From positions 184,924-248,923 of the forward strand of contig NZ_QHLK01000001.1 of assembly GCF_006864455.1 (NCBI RefSeq): a stretch of DNA of 64,000 nucleotides, in the 5' to 3' direction. The position numbers and the translations under genes were made by a program. Source of the DNA: Campylobacter sp. MIT 97-5078. GTDB taxonomy: Bacteria > Campylobacterota > Campylobacteria > Campylobacterales > Campylobacteraceae. A model generated the notes under the pieces. It ran no database searches and was not told the DNA's origin. It worked only from the letters and a program-made list of their open reading frames with translations. This document shows positions 7,744 to 25,201 of this stretch, in pieces. Numbering within the stretch: position 1 is the stretch's first letter; each line of letters begins with the position of its first letter.

Positions 7744-10700
7744 TATTTTGCCTTTTGGTAGAGATAGAGGGGGAAGAGATAATTGCCTTCTTTGGTTTTG
7801 TTGGAAATGTAACACATCTCCATTATCGTGTGTGCTATGAAGCTGTGCGTAAAGTCTCGACTCGATATTTGTCTTGGACAAACTAACCCAATATTGCAAT
7901 TCATTCTCAATATTTTCTGCTCTCTCTCTCTCTCTCTCTATTTGCGAATCTTGCATTAAATGTGTAACGATTAATTCTTGTCCCAATGCACTTAGAGTTA
8001 AAAATTTCTCTTTGGATTCTACAAATAAAATCTTTGGGAAGTCGATTTTGAGAAAATCAATATATTTTTCGCGATAGTCTTTATGAAAAAGCACCGCATA
8101 GATATAGCCTAGAATCGCTTCAGGGCTAAAACGCTCATTGTATTTAGAATCAATAAACTCTCTAAATTCAGGGGTGAAGTTTTCTACCCATTGCGTTTTA
8201 GATTTTGCATTGTCATTTTGAGACGAAGAATCTAGCTTTTTCGTCTTAGAATCTTTTTTATTCTCTTTTGCTTTGGTGTTTTTGAGGTAAAGGGGCGAGA
8301 TATAATCCCCTCCTTGCATTCCCGAGCAAGACCAACTCCTAAAATCAATTATGCTATCAGTTGTAAAGCTATGTCCGCTTTGTGTATTTGGAAAACCTCT
8401 TTTATAGATGAGTCCTAAATTATCGCCTTGCAAAAAGTGTTGCATTGTTTCAAATCTAGGTCTCCCCAAAAATCCCGATGATTTACCTGTATAATAAGTC
8501 CAACGGTAATCAAAAGGGCGATAAGCAATTTTTATGTAATTTTTATCACTATTATTCGATTTTTTTAAATCCTCTTTAGCTCTTACTATTTGCCAACTTG
8601 ATCTTGAATCATCACCAATGTTAAATTCCTTTCTTGCACTTTCAATGTCAAGTTTTAAGAATGTCAGTATTCTTTGTTTTAATTCTTGTAGAGACTTTTC
8701 ACTATCAGAACTTGAAATACAAAAGGAATCGTTTCCACTTGCAATCCCCACACTTGACACCCTAAAAATATCCTTCACACTCCAGCCCTTATCATATTCT
8801 GCCCTCAAACTTTCATTTTGTGGGATAAAGAGATAAAAGGGATTTTTAGGCTTTAGCTTAGTCCAAGCAATAGAATCAAGGCTATTTGCATAGAGGAAGC
8901 TATATTTATCCTTTCTTTTGCCATAGAGATCATAATGATAAATTTGGGCGTGGTTTTGAGATTCTTCGTTATTTTTTAAGGATTTTTTAGCGGACTTAGC
9001 ATCACAAATTCTAGTATCTTGCGTAAGAGACGAATTGATATTTTTTATAAAGATATTGATTGAAACGCCTTGCATTATATCAAACACATTCTCATCCTTG
9101 CTGCCATCTGGTGAAATTTCCTTTTTTCTTGTATTACCATGCAAGTCTAGTATATAAATTTCATCAAAAGTCTTTAAAAGGGAGTAACGCATACCCCTAA
9201 AGGTAGGATTGTCTAAAAAAGCATTATTAGAAATAAAGGCAAAGATTCCGCTTTCTTGTTCTTTGATCTTTGATTCTGCAAAGCAAATAAACTTCACATA
9301 ATCATCAAGTAGCCATTTTACGGTTTTCTCATTTTTTAGCTTTTTGCGCTCTAGGATTTGCTTAAAGGTCTTTTTGTATTCTGTATTATTAGGCTCTTGT
9401 AGATAAAGATTAATGTATCTTTGCTCCTCTTTGCTTAGCTCTGCCTCGCTTGGCTCTAGCCCATAGCTTATGCGAACATTATCCTCAAAAAGTCCTTTAT
9501 TTGCACTTGCTCCGCTATAAGGCGGATTACCTGTGATGATTAAAATCTTATTTTCTTTAATCTCTTGAGCTCCTTTAAATTCCTCTGCTAACTCTATCAT
9601 TCCTGCAAAAAGATTGATTTGCTGATTAAGCTCGTCTTTTTTTGTGCGAAAATAAAGTGTATTTGTTAAGCGGATATTTAAAAATTCATCATCTTTTAAG
9701 GGTGCATTAAATTCTTCTTTAAAGCTTTGAGAGAGTTTAAGATGAGCTATTGTATAAGGGGCAATGAGGTATTCAAGCCCAGAAAATTGATGAAGTAGTT
9801 TTTTAGGCTCATACTTTGGGCTATTTTTAGGTATGGATTCTAAGGCTTTGCGAAAGGCTTCTAGCAAAAAAGTGCCTGTGCCTGTGGCAAAGTCTAAAAG
9901 TGTGATATGAGGATTTTCTAAACTTGCACCTAAACCTTTGGGGAGCTTAAGTTCATTTTTGAGTGTGTAGTCTATGGCGTTGATGATAAAGCTTACCACA
10001 CTTGCTGGGGTATAATACACGCCTCGAATCTCACGCATTTTTGGATCATACTGACTTAAAAAAGTCTCATAGAAATGCAAATAAGGGTCTTTGTGAGTAT
10101 AATCTAACGCTTCATTGTCGTTTTTGCTTGTTTTATTAAGCTCATTAATAATGCTTGAAATATCAATGTGATTAATGATACAAAGGATTTCTTCTAAGAG
10201 CCATTTAATGGATTCTAAATCATCTAAATTATCTAAAAAGCCACTCATTGCACGGATGAGTGAGAAGGATTTTGGGATAAATTTCTTAGCATTAAACAGA
10301 TCAATTTCTTGGTTTTTTGTATTATTAAGCCTTGCAAGAAAAAGACTATAAGTAAGTGTTTGAGCAAAGCTATCAGCAAATTCACTAAAGTCTAGCTCTT
10401 TATAAAGCTGTTCTTTAAAGCTATCATAAAGACTTGAAATATGGGAGTTTTCTTGGGTTTGAATTAAAAAGTCTTTGAGTATCTGTGTGCGTCTAGCTAG
10501 GGTAGAAGCAAATTCTAAGGCGGTGTTAATGGGCTTTGGATTGTGGCTAAAAAAGAGGCTAAAGAGTTCGCTTAATTCTTGAAGTTTGGATTCTAAGAGG
10601 GATTTGTTTTTTAATGTAGTTTTGATTTGGGAGAGTTCGCAGATTCTACATTCTTGTATAATTATTGATGCCCCCCCCCCAATGTTTATTTTTTCGCTCT

Positions 10701-11055
10701 TTCGCACGAGGCAAAATCGTAAATAATCTGTTAGTAAGATGTTTTCACTCAATTGAAGATATTTTGCAATTTGAGAACTTTGAGCGATTGAGTCTAAATC
10801 CGCACCAACGCGTTTGTTTTCGATATAGCCGATGATTAGCCCTTGATTTTGGATCAAAAAATCAGGCGCACCTCGCCCCTCTTTGTCGTTGTTTGGCTCG
10901 TGCTTGATACGAATATGTGCTAAGTCCTTATTACCAAGTGCTAGGCTTTCTTGCAAGGATTTTAAGAGATTTTCTAATGCTGTGCGGTGGGTGTGCTCTT
11001 TGTCGGTTGTGGTAATGTTTTGTATCTGTGTGAGGTAAATACTTAAAAAATTCAT
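7582..11055 (-). CDS. Type IIG/ISP-like restriction-methylation enzyme, probably phase-variable
   Basis: 1157 residues that combine cleavage, methylation and specificity in one chain. An N-terminal PD-(D/E)xK nuclease is visible (D65; E79 and K81 in 'GYIENK'). The N6-adenine methyltransferase follows, with motif I 'DFATGTGTFLLEAF' near residue 385 and motif IV 'NPPYSG' near 512. A specificity region includes 'NLGLIYKR' and 'SPLYLKN', then 'ILGYIYAVLFHKDYREKY'. A G10 tract sits at codons about 125-128 and an (AG)10 tract near codon 1039; both are in frame here. The last 118 residues contain an out-of-frame segment followed by an extra specificity-like module. GATTCT-rich codon use unlike its neighbours suggests horizontal transfer. 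Confidence 0.88.
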   Translation of the reverse strand: MNFLSIYLTQIQNITTTDKEHTHRTALENLLKSLQESLALGNKDLAHIRIKHEPNNDKEGRGAPDFLIQNQGLIIGYIENKRVGADLDSIAQSSQIAKYLQLSENILLTDYLRFCLVRKSEKINIGGGASIIIQECRICELSQIKTTLKNKSLLESKLQELSELFSLFFSHNPKPINTALEFASTLARRTQILKDFLIQTQENSHISSLYDSFKEQLYKELDFSEFADSFAQTLTYSLFLARLNNTKNQEIDLFNAKKFIPKSFSLIRAMSGFLDNLDDLESIKWLLEEILCIINHIDISSIINELNKTSKNDNEALDYTHKDPYLHFYETFLSQYDPKMREIRGVYYTPASVVSFIINAIDYTLKNELKLPKGLGASLENPHITLLDFATGTGTFLLEAFRKALESIPKNSPKYEPKKLLHQFSGLEYLIAPYTIAHLKLSQSFKEEFNAPLKDDEFLNIRLTNTLYFRTKKDELNQQINLFAGMIELAEEFKGAQEIKENKILIITGNPPYSGASANKGLFEDNVRISYGLEPSEAELSKEEQRYINLYLQEPNNTEYKKTFKQILERKKLKNEKTVKWLLDDYVKFICFAESKIKEQESGIFAFISNNAFLDNPTFRGMRYSLLKTFDEIYILDLHGNTRKKEISPDGSKDENVFDIMQGVSINIFIKNINSSLTQDTRICDAKSAKKSLKNNEESQNHAQIYHYDLYGKRKDKYSFLYANSLDSIAWTKLKPKNPFYLFIPQNESLRAEYDKGWSVKDIFRVSSVGIASGNDSFCISSSDSEKSLQELKQRILTFLKLDIESARKEFNIGDDSRSSWQIVRAKEDLKKSNNSDKNYIKIAYRPFDYRWTYYTGKSSGFLGRPRFETMQHFLQGDNLGLIYKRGFPNTQSGHSFTTDSIIDFRSWSCSGMQGGDYISPLYLKNTKAKENKKDSKTKKLDSSSQNDNAKSKTQWVENFTPEFREFIDSKYNERFSPEAILGYIYAVLFHKDYREKYIDFLKIDFPKILFVESKEKFLTLSALGQELIVTHLMQDSQIERERERAENIENELQYWVSLSKTNIESRLYAQLHSTHDNGDVLHFQQNQRRQLSLPPLSLPKGKIMHNIGLVVSRRTIIYGGWKSVFVTQNIAELGLLGDNRGGGSIFPLYIKGVSNE
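7743..7904 (-). other. Extra specificity-module segment B (in a different frame)
   Basis: Read one base off the main frame, this encodes 'NCNIGLVCPRQISSRDFTHS', then 'IMEMCYISNKTKEGN' and 'FPLYLYQKAK', a convincing type IIG/ISP specificity segment. The main frame reads the same DNA as a sequence with no family resemblance. It ends with a TAA at 7743-7745. Adding one AG unit to the upstream tract would put this segment in frame. Confidence 0.6.
7920..7939 (-). repeat. (AG)10 dinucleotide tract in the restriction-methylation gene
   Basis: Twenty bases of CT on the plus strand, (AG)10 on the coding strand, encoding alternating Glu and Arg near codon 1039. Slippage by one unit changes the frame. 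By hand translation, nine units stop after 'RKY', ten give the present 1157-residue form, and eleven enter segment B. Confidence 0.85.
10671..10680 (-). repeat. G10 homopolymer in the restriction-methylation gene
   Basis: Ten C on the plus strand (G10 on the coding strand), encoding 'NIGGGAS' at about residues 123-129. G tracts of this size drive high-frequency phase variation in Campylobacter. Loss or gain of one G would end translation before the methyltransferase domain. The deposited length is in frame (ON). Confidence 0.9.
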
Positions 11056-11254
11056 AGTTATCGCTTATGTAATGGAATGTATGGATTGTGATTTTAGCAA
11101 TTTGCTACTTGTGAATTGCTGAATTTGATAGTTTTCTTGTAATGAAATTGTTGGTTCAGCAAGTTGAAAGTTTTTAGACGCTTTTACACTTACATTTGCC
11201 ACTATAAATCCATACATTTATGCTATAAAAACTTGATTTTTCTTTAAATCAAAT

Positions 11255-11296
11255 AAAATTAAAAACCAAAAGTTTGCTAATACTTACTTTTGGTTT
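11255..11296 (-). terminator. Intrinsic terminator of the rpoBC transcript
   Basis: On the minus strand AAACCAAAAGT pairs perfectly with ACTTTTGGTTT (plus-strand arms 11263-11273 and 11286-11296), followed by a T-rich tail. It lies just after the rpoC stop. Further left, 11076-11086 and 11208-11218 form an 11-base inverted repeat upstream of the restriction gene, with no role I can assign. Confidence 0.8.
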
Positions 11297-11308
11297 AAGG
11301 TTAGAAGT

Positions 11309-20018
<8,710 letters not shown>

Positions 20019-20052
20019 TTAAAATAAAGAGCAAAACTCTTTAAACGCACAA

Positions 20053-20084
20053 AAGTCAAAAGGCTTGTATAAACCTTTTGACTT
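20053..20084 (-). terminator. Hairpin between rplL and rpoB (likely attenuator)
   Basis: AAGTCAAAAGG (20053-20063) is the perfect reverse complement of 20074-20084, with a 10-base loop. On the coding strand only a short T stretch follows, so partial termination or RNA processing seems likelier than a full stop. Other bacteria lower rpoBC expression relative to ribosomal proteins at this same position. Confidence 0.6.
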
Positions 20085-20112
20085 GAATTAAAATAAAAAA
20101 CTTTGATAAAAC

Positions 20113-20493
20113 TTACTTAAGTTCTACCTTAGCACCTGCTTCTTCGAGTTGTTTTTTAGCTGCTTCAGCATCAGCTTTAGCCACACCTTCTTTAAGCACT
20201 GAAGGAGTTTGTTCAACCGCATCTTTTGCTTCTTTTAAGCCTAAGCCAGTAATCGCACGAACAACCTTAATCACTTCGATTTTCTTTGCACCGCTTTCAA
20301 CTAAAACGATGTTAAACTCTGTTTTTTCTTCAGCAGCAGCACCGCCAGTAGCACCGCCACCACCAGCACCAGCTACAACAACCGGAGCTGCTGAAACACC
20401 GAATTTTTCTTCAAATTCTTTTACAAGCTCTGAAAGCTCAAGAACACTTAAATTTGAAATATATTCTAAAACATCTTCTTTAGAAATTGCCAT
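20113..20493 (-). CDS. rplL: Ribosomal protein L7/L12 (bL12)
   Basis: 126 residues. The N-terminal dimerisation helix ('[20 protein letters not shown]') is followed by an Ala/Gly hinge ('[14 protein letters not shown]') and the conserved C-terminal domain ('[20 protein letters not shown]'), which recruits translation GTPases to the ribosomal stalk. It lies 15 bases after rplJ, as usual. Confidence 0.99.
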   Translation of the reverse strand: MAISKEDVLEYISNLSVLELSELVKEFEEKFGVSAAPVVVAGAGGGGATGGAAAEEKTEFNIVLVESGAKKIEVIKVVRAITGLGLKEAKDAVEQTPSVLKEGVAKADAEAAKKQLEEAGAKVELK

Positions 20494-20508
20494 TTTTATC
20501 TCCTTATT

Positions 20509-20988
20509 TTATTCTGATTCTTTTTTGGTTTTTAAAGCATTAAGCCCTATAACAAAATTTTGTAATGGGGCATTCCATACTTGCAAAAGCATAGCAAGCA
20601 ATTCGTTGCGTGAAGGCATTTTTGCTAAAGCTTTTACCTTAGCCACATCAGCCACACTTCCCTCAATGAACGCCATTTTGATTTTAAACTGCTCATGATC
20701 ATCTTCAAATTTAGATGCTACCTTAGAAACACTAAGTTGATCTTCACCCCAAAGATAGATATTGGTATCTTTAAGCTCAAGTCCGCTTTTGCCAGCATTT
20801 TCTAGGGCTAAATGAGCAAGTGTATTTTTAATGATTTGAACTCTGACATTACTTTCTCTTGCGTTTTGTCTTAAAACTTCGAGTTTTTTTGTGCTTAAGC
20901 CCCTATAATCACATACTACTATAGCTTCACTTTTTTTGAAATCTTCTTGCAAAGAAGCAACGATCTCGATCTTTTCGCTCTTGGTCAT
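20509..20988 (-). CDS. rplJ: Ribosomal protein L10 (uL10)
   Basis: 159 residues. Conserved N-terminal rRNA-binding part ('[19 protein letters not shown]', '[16 protein letters not shown]') and a C-terminal helix that anchors L7/L12 dimers ('[18 protein letters not shown]'). L10, alone or with L12, often represses its own mRNA through the leader; the 155-base gap upstream could hold that leader. Confidence 0.98.
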   Translation of the reverse strand: MTKSEKIEIVASLQEDFKKSEAIVVCDYRGLSTKKLEVLRQNARESNVRVQIIKNTLAHLALENAGKSGLELKDTNIYLWGEDQLSVSKVASKFEDDHEQFKIKMAFIEGSVADVAKVKALAKMPSRNELLAMLLQVWNAPLQNFVIGLNALKTKKESE

Positions 20989-21143
20989 ACTTCTCCTTTC
21001 CGACCGGTGATTTCAAGCAGAGCGTTTAAAAACTAAACAATTAAGCTTAAAAGCCTCGGCTATCTCCAATCTAAAATAAAAATCTTAAAATTTAAGCTTA
21101 AATTCTAAAATTTTTATTTTAAGCCTAAGCCTCAAAAAGAGGC
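20989..21143 (-). promoter_or_regulatory. Candidate L10 leader between rplA and rplJ
   Basis: This 155-base gap is long for a tightly packed operon. It starts with a hairpin next to the rplA stop (AAGCCTC-TTTTT-GAGGCTT, no T tail) and ends with GC-richer sequence before rplJ ('ACCGGTCGGAAAGGAG'). Position fits the autoregulatory L10 leader known in many bacteria. I could not confirm the L10 binding fold by eye. Confidence 0.4.
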
Positions 21144-21845
21144 TTATTTCATATCCAAAAGCTCTTGAGTTTCAAGACTTACAGATGGGCTCATTGTCAA
21201 AGAAAGGGCAGCTGTTTTGATATATCTTCCTTTAGCTGCAGCTGGTTTGTGTTTATTTATAGCTTTGATGAAAGTGCTAATATTATCATTTAATTGCTCT
21301 TTTGAAAAGCTTACTTTGCCAAGTCCTGCATGGATATTACCTTGCTTATCAACGCGGAAATTCACTTGTCCGCTTTTAGCATTATTTACCGCTTGAGCTA
21401 CTTCCATAGTGACGGTTCCTGTTTTAGGATTTGGCATAAGTCCTTTTGGTCCAAGAATTCTTCCTACTTTGCCCACAAGTCCCATTAAATTCGGAGTGGC
21501 GATTAATACATCAAAATTGATATTGCCTTTTTGAATTTCTTCAACTAATTCATCGCTTCCAACTATATCAGCACCGGCATTTTTAGCCTCATCAGCTTTT
21601 GCATCTTTTGCAATAACTGCAACTCGAACTTTTTTACCTGTGCCAGCTGGCAAAACAACTGAACCTCGCACCATTTGATCAGCGTGTCTTGGATCAACGT
21701 TGAGTTTTAAGGCTATCTCAACAGTTTCATCAAATTTAGCTGAAGCTAAGGTTTTAACCGTGTCAATAGCTTCTGCTAAGGCATATTCTTTAGAAGAATC
21801 AACTTTGTTTGCAAGTTCTTTTAATCTTTTACTTATTTTAGACAT
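21144..21845 (-). CDS. rplA: Ribosomal protein L1 (uL1)
   Basis: 233 residues. Typical L1 features: '[20 protein letters not shown]' and '[18 protein letters not shown]', then '[20 protein letters not shown]'. It forms the mobile stalk near the ribosomal E site. It follows rplK after 55 bases in the usual order. Confidence 0.99.
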   Translation of the reverse strand: MSKISKRLKELANKVDSSKEYALAEAIDTVKTLASAKFDETVEIALKLNVDPRHADQMVRGSVVLPAGTGKKVRVAVIAKDAKADEAKNAGADIVGSDELVEEIQKGNINFDVLIATPNLMGLVGKVGRILGPKGLMPNPKTGTVTMEVAQAVNNAKSGQVNFRVDKQGNIHAGLGKVSFSKEQLNDNISTFIKAINKHKPAAAKGRYIKTAALSLTMSPSVSLETQELLDMK

Positions 21846-21900
21846 TTATTTTCTCCGCATTTTTAAAGTGCTTCCACATTTTTAAGCCAAGTGGTAAGGC

Positions 21901-22326
21901 TTAATCGACAATCTCAACACCCATAGATCTGGCTGATCCAGCTATAATTTTAGCGGCTTGATCCTTATCTTTGGTGTTTAAATCAGCAAGTTTTTTCTCA
22001 ACGATTTCTAAAACTTGTTTTTGAGTAAGTTTGCCAACTTTATTTTTAAGCGGATTATCCGCACCTTTGCTTATACCGGCTACTTTTTTGATCAAATCAG
22101 TAGCAGGAGGTTGTTTTGTGATGAAAGTAAAACTTTTATCTGCATAAACAGTGATGACAACAGGGATATTAAAGCCTGCCATATCTTTTGTTCTTTCATT
22201 AAAAGCTTTACAAAATTCCATGATATTCACACCTTGCTGTCCAAGAGCTGGACCAACTGGCGGAGATGGATTTGCCTTAGTGGCTGCAATTTGTAATTTT
22301 ATCTCACCAACAACTTTCTTTGCCAT
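21901..22326 (-). CDS. rplK: Ribosomal protein L11 (uL11)
   Basis: 141 residues with the L11 N-terminal '[20 protein letters not shown]' and C-terminal '[12 protein letters not shown]'. It binds the GTPase-associated centre of 23S rRNA. It starts 11 bases after the nusG stop. Confidence 0.99.
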   Translation of the reverse strand: MAKKVVGEIKLQIAATKANPSPPVGPALGQQGVNIMEFCKAFNERTKDMAGFNIPVVITVYADKSFTFITKQPPATDLIKKVAGISKGADNPLKNKVGKLTQKQVLEIVEKKLADLNTKDKDQAAKIIAGSARSMGVEIVD

Positions 22327-22337
22327 ATAAAAACTCC

Positions 22338-22877
22338 TTATATAATTTTTTCAACTTGAGAATAGAGAATTTCAACCGGTGTTGAACGCCCAAAAATCGA
22401 AACATTGAGTTTAAGCAAACCTCGAACCATATCGTATTCTTCAACCATACCAGTAAAGTTTGCAAAAGGACCTTCGATGATTCGCACATTTTCGCCCTCA
22501 TCAAAAGAAATTTTAGGTTTTGGTGCAGCTTTATTTTGCACCTTTTCTAAGATGAGCTTGATATCTTTTTCGCTCAAAGGTGTAGGCTTTTTCGCCTCGC
22601 CTATGAAACGCCCTACTTTTGGTAAGGATTGAATTTTATGCCAAAGCTCGGTATTAAGATCAAGCAGAGCAAAAACATAGCCTGAATACAAACTTCTTTC
22701 GCTGATCTTTTCTTTGCCATTTTTAAACTCAATCACATCTTCAGTTGGCACAACAATTTCTTTTAATCTTTCGCCTATTCCGTTATCGCGGATTAAATTT
22801 TCTATGGCTCTTTTTACCGCCATTTCACTTCCCGCATAGGTTTGTATCGCATACCATTTATATTTTTCTTCGCTCAT
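22338..22877 (-). CDS. nusG: Transcription elongation/antitermination factor NusG
   Basis: About 179 residues from '[18 protein letters not shown]'. The open frame extends further upstream, but those residues overlap secE and have no family support. The ATG at 22877 has the better-spaced AAGGA; an adjacent ATG at 22880 is possible. The N-terminal NGN domain is followed by a KOW motif ('[20 protein letters not shown]'). It binds RNA polymerase and links it to Rho and the ribosome. Confidence 0.97.
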   Translation of the reverse strand: MSEEKYKWYAIQTYAGSEMAVKRAIENLIRDNGIGERLKEIVVPTEDVIEFKNGKEKISERSLYSGYVFALLDLNTELWHKIQSLPKVGRFIGEAKKPTPLSEKDIKLILEKVQNKAAPKPKISFDEGENVRIIEGPFANFTGMVEEYDMVRGLLKLNVSIFGRSTPVEILYSQVEKII

Positions 22878-22888
22878 CATTTTCCTTT

Positions 22889-23071
22889 TTAAGAAACAAA
22901 CAAAGAAACTATGGAAGACATAATCCAATCTACCAAAGCTAAAAACAATGAAATTACCGCTACTACAACAAAAACCGTAATATAAGCATTTCTTACTTGT
23001 TCTTTAAGTGGAAAAATGACTTTTGATAACTCGGCTTTTGAGAGTTTAAAATAACTTATTAAATTTTTCAT
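22889..23071 (-). CDS. secE: Preprotein translocase subunit SecE
   Basis: 60 residues: a short amphipathic cytoplasmic helix ('LSKAELSKVIFPLKEQVRNAY') and one membrane span ('ITVFVVVAVISLFLALVDWI'), the minimal single-span SecE. It stabilises SecY in the inner membrane. It lies between tRNA-Trp and nusG, the conserved secE-nusG pair. Confidence 0.97.
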   Translation of the reverse strand: MKNLISYFKLSKAELSKVIFPLKEQVRNAYITVFVVVAVISLFLALVDWIMSSIVSLFVS

Positions 23072-23090
23072 AATCTACAACCTTCGAAAA

Positions 23091-23166
23091 TGGCAGGGCA
23101 AGAGGGATTCGAACCCCCAACCATCGGATTTGGAATCCGGTGCTCTACCGTTGGAGCTATTGCCCT
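23091..23166 (-). tRNA. tRNA-Trp (CCA anticodon)
   Basis: A 76-base cloverleaf with encoded 3' CCA. Acceptor stem AGGGCAA/TTGCCCT; anticodon loop ATTCCAAAT gives anticodon CCA. Its 5' end directly abuts the rpmG stop codon, so the mRNA and tRNA must be separated by processing. Confidence 0.97.
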
Positions 23167-23325
23167 TTAACTTTTTAATTTAACTTCTTTGTGAATAGTG
23201 TGTTTTCTTAATCTTGGGCAATATTTTTTAAGTTCTAGCTTTTCAGTTGTATTTTTGCTATTTTTATAAGTGCTGTAATTAATATCGCCTGTTTCTTCGC
23301 ATTTTAAGCCAACTTTTATTCTCAT
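23167..23325 (-). CDS. rpmG: Ribosomal protein L33 (bL33)
   Basis: 52 residues beginning '[19 protein letters not shown]' and ending '[11 protein letters not shown]', a typical epsilonproteobacterial L33. The internal 'KCEETGD' and 'YCPRLRKHT' match the family; only two Cys remain of the four in zinc-binding L33 forms, so it probably does not bind zinc. It lies between tuf and tRNA-Trp. Confidence 0.95.
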   Translation of the reverse strand: MRIKVGLKCEETGDINYSTYKNSKNTTEKLELKKYCPRLRKHTIHKEVKLKS

Positions 23326-23381
23326 ACTTTAATCCTTAAATGAAACTCAAGCCCCAAAAAAATGGAGCCTGATTTGAAATT

Positions 23382-24581
23382 TTATTTGATGATTTTAGAA
23401 ACTACGCCTGAACCAACAGTATGTCCGCCTTCACGGATCGCAAAACGAGTTCCTTCTTCAAGAGCAACTGGAGCGATAAGGCTAACTGTAATACGCACAT
23501 TTTCACCCGGCATAACCATTTCAGTGCCTTCAGCAAGCTTAATAGAACCTGTAACATCAGTTGTTCTTACATAAAATTGTGGGCGGTAATTGTTAAAGAA
23601 TGGAGTATGGCGACCACCTTCATCTTTGTTTAAGATATACACTTCAGCTTCAAACTCAGTGTGTGGAGTGATTGATTTTGGTTTAGCAAGAACCATACCA
23701 CGAAGAACATCTTCTTTTTTAGTTCCTCTTAAAAGCACACCAACATTATCACCTGCTTCGCCTTGATCCATTTCTTTTCTAAACATTTCAACGCCTGTAA
23801 CAGTTGTGGTTTGAGTATCGCGAATTCCTACGATTTCTATAGTATCGCCTACTTTTACCACGCCCTTTTCAATCCTGCCTGTAACGACAGTTCCACGACC
23901 TGAAATAGAAAAAACATCTTCGATAGGCATTAAGAAGTCTTTATCAGTATCGCGAGTTGGAGTTGGGATATACTCATCAACAGCGTCCATTAAAGCAATA
24001 ACTTTTTGTGACCATTCTCCATCTTGTCCAGCCTTAGCTTCCTCAAGTGCCTTTAAAGCAGAACCTGAGATGATAGGAGTATCATCACCCGGGAAATCAT
24101 AAGAACTTAAAAGCTCACGAATTTCCATTTCAACAAGCTCTAAAAGTTCAGCATCATCAACCATATCAGCCTTATTCATAAATACAACAATATAAGGCAC
24201 GCCGACTTGACGAGAAAGCAAGATATGTTCTCTAGTTTGAGGCATAGGACCATCAGCCGCTGAAACAACAAGGATGGCTCCGTCCATTTGAGCCGCACCT
24301 GTAATCATATTTTTAACATAATCAGCGTGTCCCGGGCAATCCACATGTGCATAGTGACGTTTTTCTGTTTCATACTCAATGTGAGAAGTAGCAATAGTGA
24401 TACCTCTTTCTTTTTCTTCTGGAGCATTATCGATATTGTCATAATCTTTAAGCTCAGCCAAACCCTTTCTTGATAAAACAGCAGAAATAGCTGCTGTCAA
24501 GGTTGTTTTACCATGATCGACGTGACCGATGGTTCCTATATTGACATGTGGCTTGTTACGAGAAAATTTTTCCTTAGCCAT
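23382..24581 (-). CDS. tuf: Elongation factor Tu
   Basis: 399 residues from '[20 protein letters not shown]'; an open frame 24 codons longer upstream lacks family support, and AAAGGA precedes this ATG. It carries the GTPase motifs 'GHVDHGKTT', 'DCPGHADY' and 'NKADMVDD', then the two beta-barrel domains that hold aminoacyl-tRNA. It is transcribed behind four tRNA genes and ahead of rpmG. Confidence 0.99.
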   Translation of the reverse strand: MAKEKFSRNKPHVNIGTIGHVDHGKTTLTAAISAVLSRKGLAELKDYDNIDNAPEEKERGITIATSHIEYETEKRHYAHVDCPGHADYVKNMITGAAQMDGAILVVSAADGPMPQTREHILLSRQVGVPYIVVFMNKADMVDDAELLELVEMEIRELLSSYDFPGDDTPIISGSALKALEEAKAGQDGEWSQKVIALMDAVDEYIPTPTRDTDKDFLMPIEDVFSISGRGTVVTGRIEKGVVKVGDTIEIVGIRDTQTTTVTGVEMFRKEMDQGEAGDNVGVLLRGTKKEDVLRGMVLAKPKSITPHTEFEAEVYILNKDEGGRHTPFFNNYRPQFYVRTTDVTGSIKLAEGTEMVMPGENVRITVSLIAPVALEEGTRFAIREGGHTVGSGVVSKIIK

Positions 24582-24653
24582 AAGAAATCCTTTCGTTTTG
24601 TGATAATTAAAATGCAAAAACAAGTCTATAAGATATAACTTTTTAGAAAACAA

Positions 24654-24728
<75 letters not shown>

Positions 24729-24817
24729 GCTCAGAAAAATTATATACTACAGACAACAAAATAAATTTAAGAAAGACTGCGAGAAAAAATACAGCTCCCA
24801 GTTTATCCTAAATTTAG

Positions 24818-24894
24818 TGGAGCGGGAAACGGGGCTCGAACCCGCGACCCTCAGCTTGGAAGGCTGATGCTCTAGCCAACTGAGCTACTCCCGC
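24818..24894 (-). tRNA. tRNA-Gly (TCC anticodon)
   Basis: A 77-base cloverleaf with encoded CCA. Acceptor stem GCGGGAG pairs with TTCCCGC near the 3' end; anticodon loop CCTTCCAAG gives TCC. Confidence 0.96.
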
Positions 24895-24901
24895 AAAGCA
24901 A

Positions 24902-24987
<86 letters not shown>

Positions 24988-25033
24988 TTAAAATTTGCCT
25001 CTCATTTCTGGTCAAACACTGCTAAAAAAACAA

Positions 25034-25109
25034 TGGAGCTGGTTAAGGGACTTGAACCCCCGACCTGCTGCTTACAAGGCAGCTGCTCTACCAACTGAGC
25101 TAAACCAGC
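25034..25109 (-). tRNA. tRNA-Thr (TGT anticodon)
   Basis: A 76-base cloverleaf with encoded CCA. Acceptor stem GCTGGTT/AACCAGC; anticodon loop CCTTGTAAG gives TGT. It is the first gene of the tRNA-tuf transcript, immediately downstream of the consensus promoter. Confidence 0.97.
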
Positions 25110-25124
25110 AAAAAATAAACTGAA

Positions 25125-25153
25125 ATTATAGACTAAATTTTCTTTTTTGTCAA
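25125..25153 (-). promoter_or_regulatory. Consensus sigma-70 promoter of the tRNA-tuf block
   Basis: On the minus strand TTGACA (25148-25153) and TATAAT (25125-25130) are separated by exactly 17 bases, a perfect consensus promoter. The expected start is near 25117, about eight bases ahead of the first tRNA-Thr. Most Campylobacter promoters lack a recognisable -35, so this is unusually strong and fits a tRNA/tuf transcript. Confidence 0.88.
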
Positions 25154-25166
25154 GACTAATTTAGGC

Positions 25167-25172
25167 TATAAT
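25167..25172 (+). promoter_or_regulatory. -10 box for yaaA
   Basis: TATAAT on the plus strand, 30 bases ahead of the yaaA ATG and divergent from the tRNA-tuf promoter. AAGG lies just before the start. Confidence 0.6.
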
Positions 25173-25201
25173 AATCTAAAAAATATTTTAAGGTTAAATA
25201 A

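Noticed and set aside
11056..11254. Second IS-like boundary next to the first restriction gene (11-base inverted repeat 11076-11086/11208-11218)
   Set aside because: No transposase trace and no matching repeat on the other side of the locus; the repeat alone is not enough.
20309..20698. 129-codon plus-strand frame across rplL and rplJ
   Set aside because: Antisense to two complete ribosomal protein genes; the Ala/Pro-rich start is the complement of the rplL hinge.
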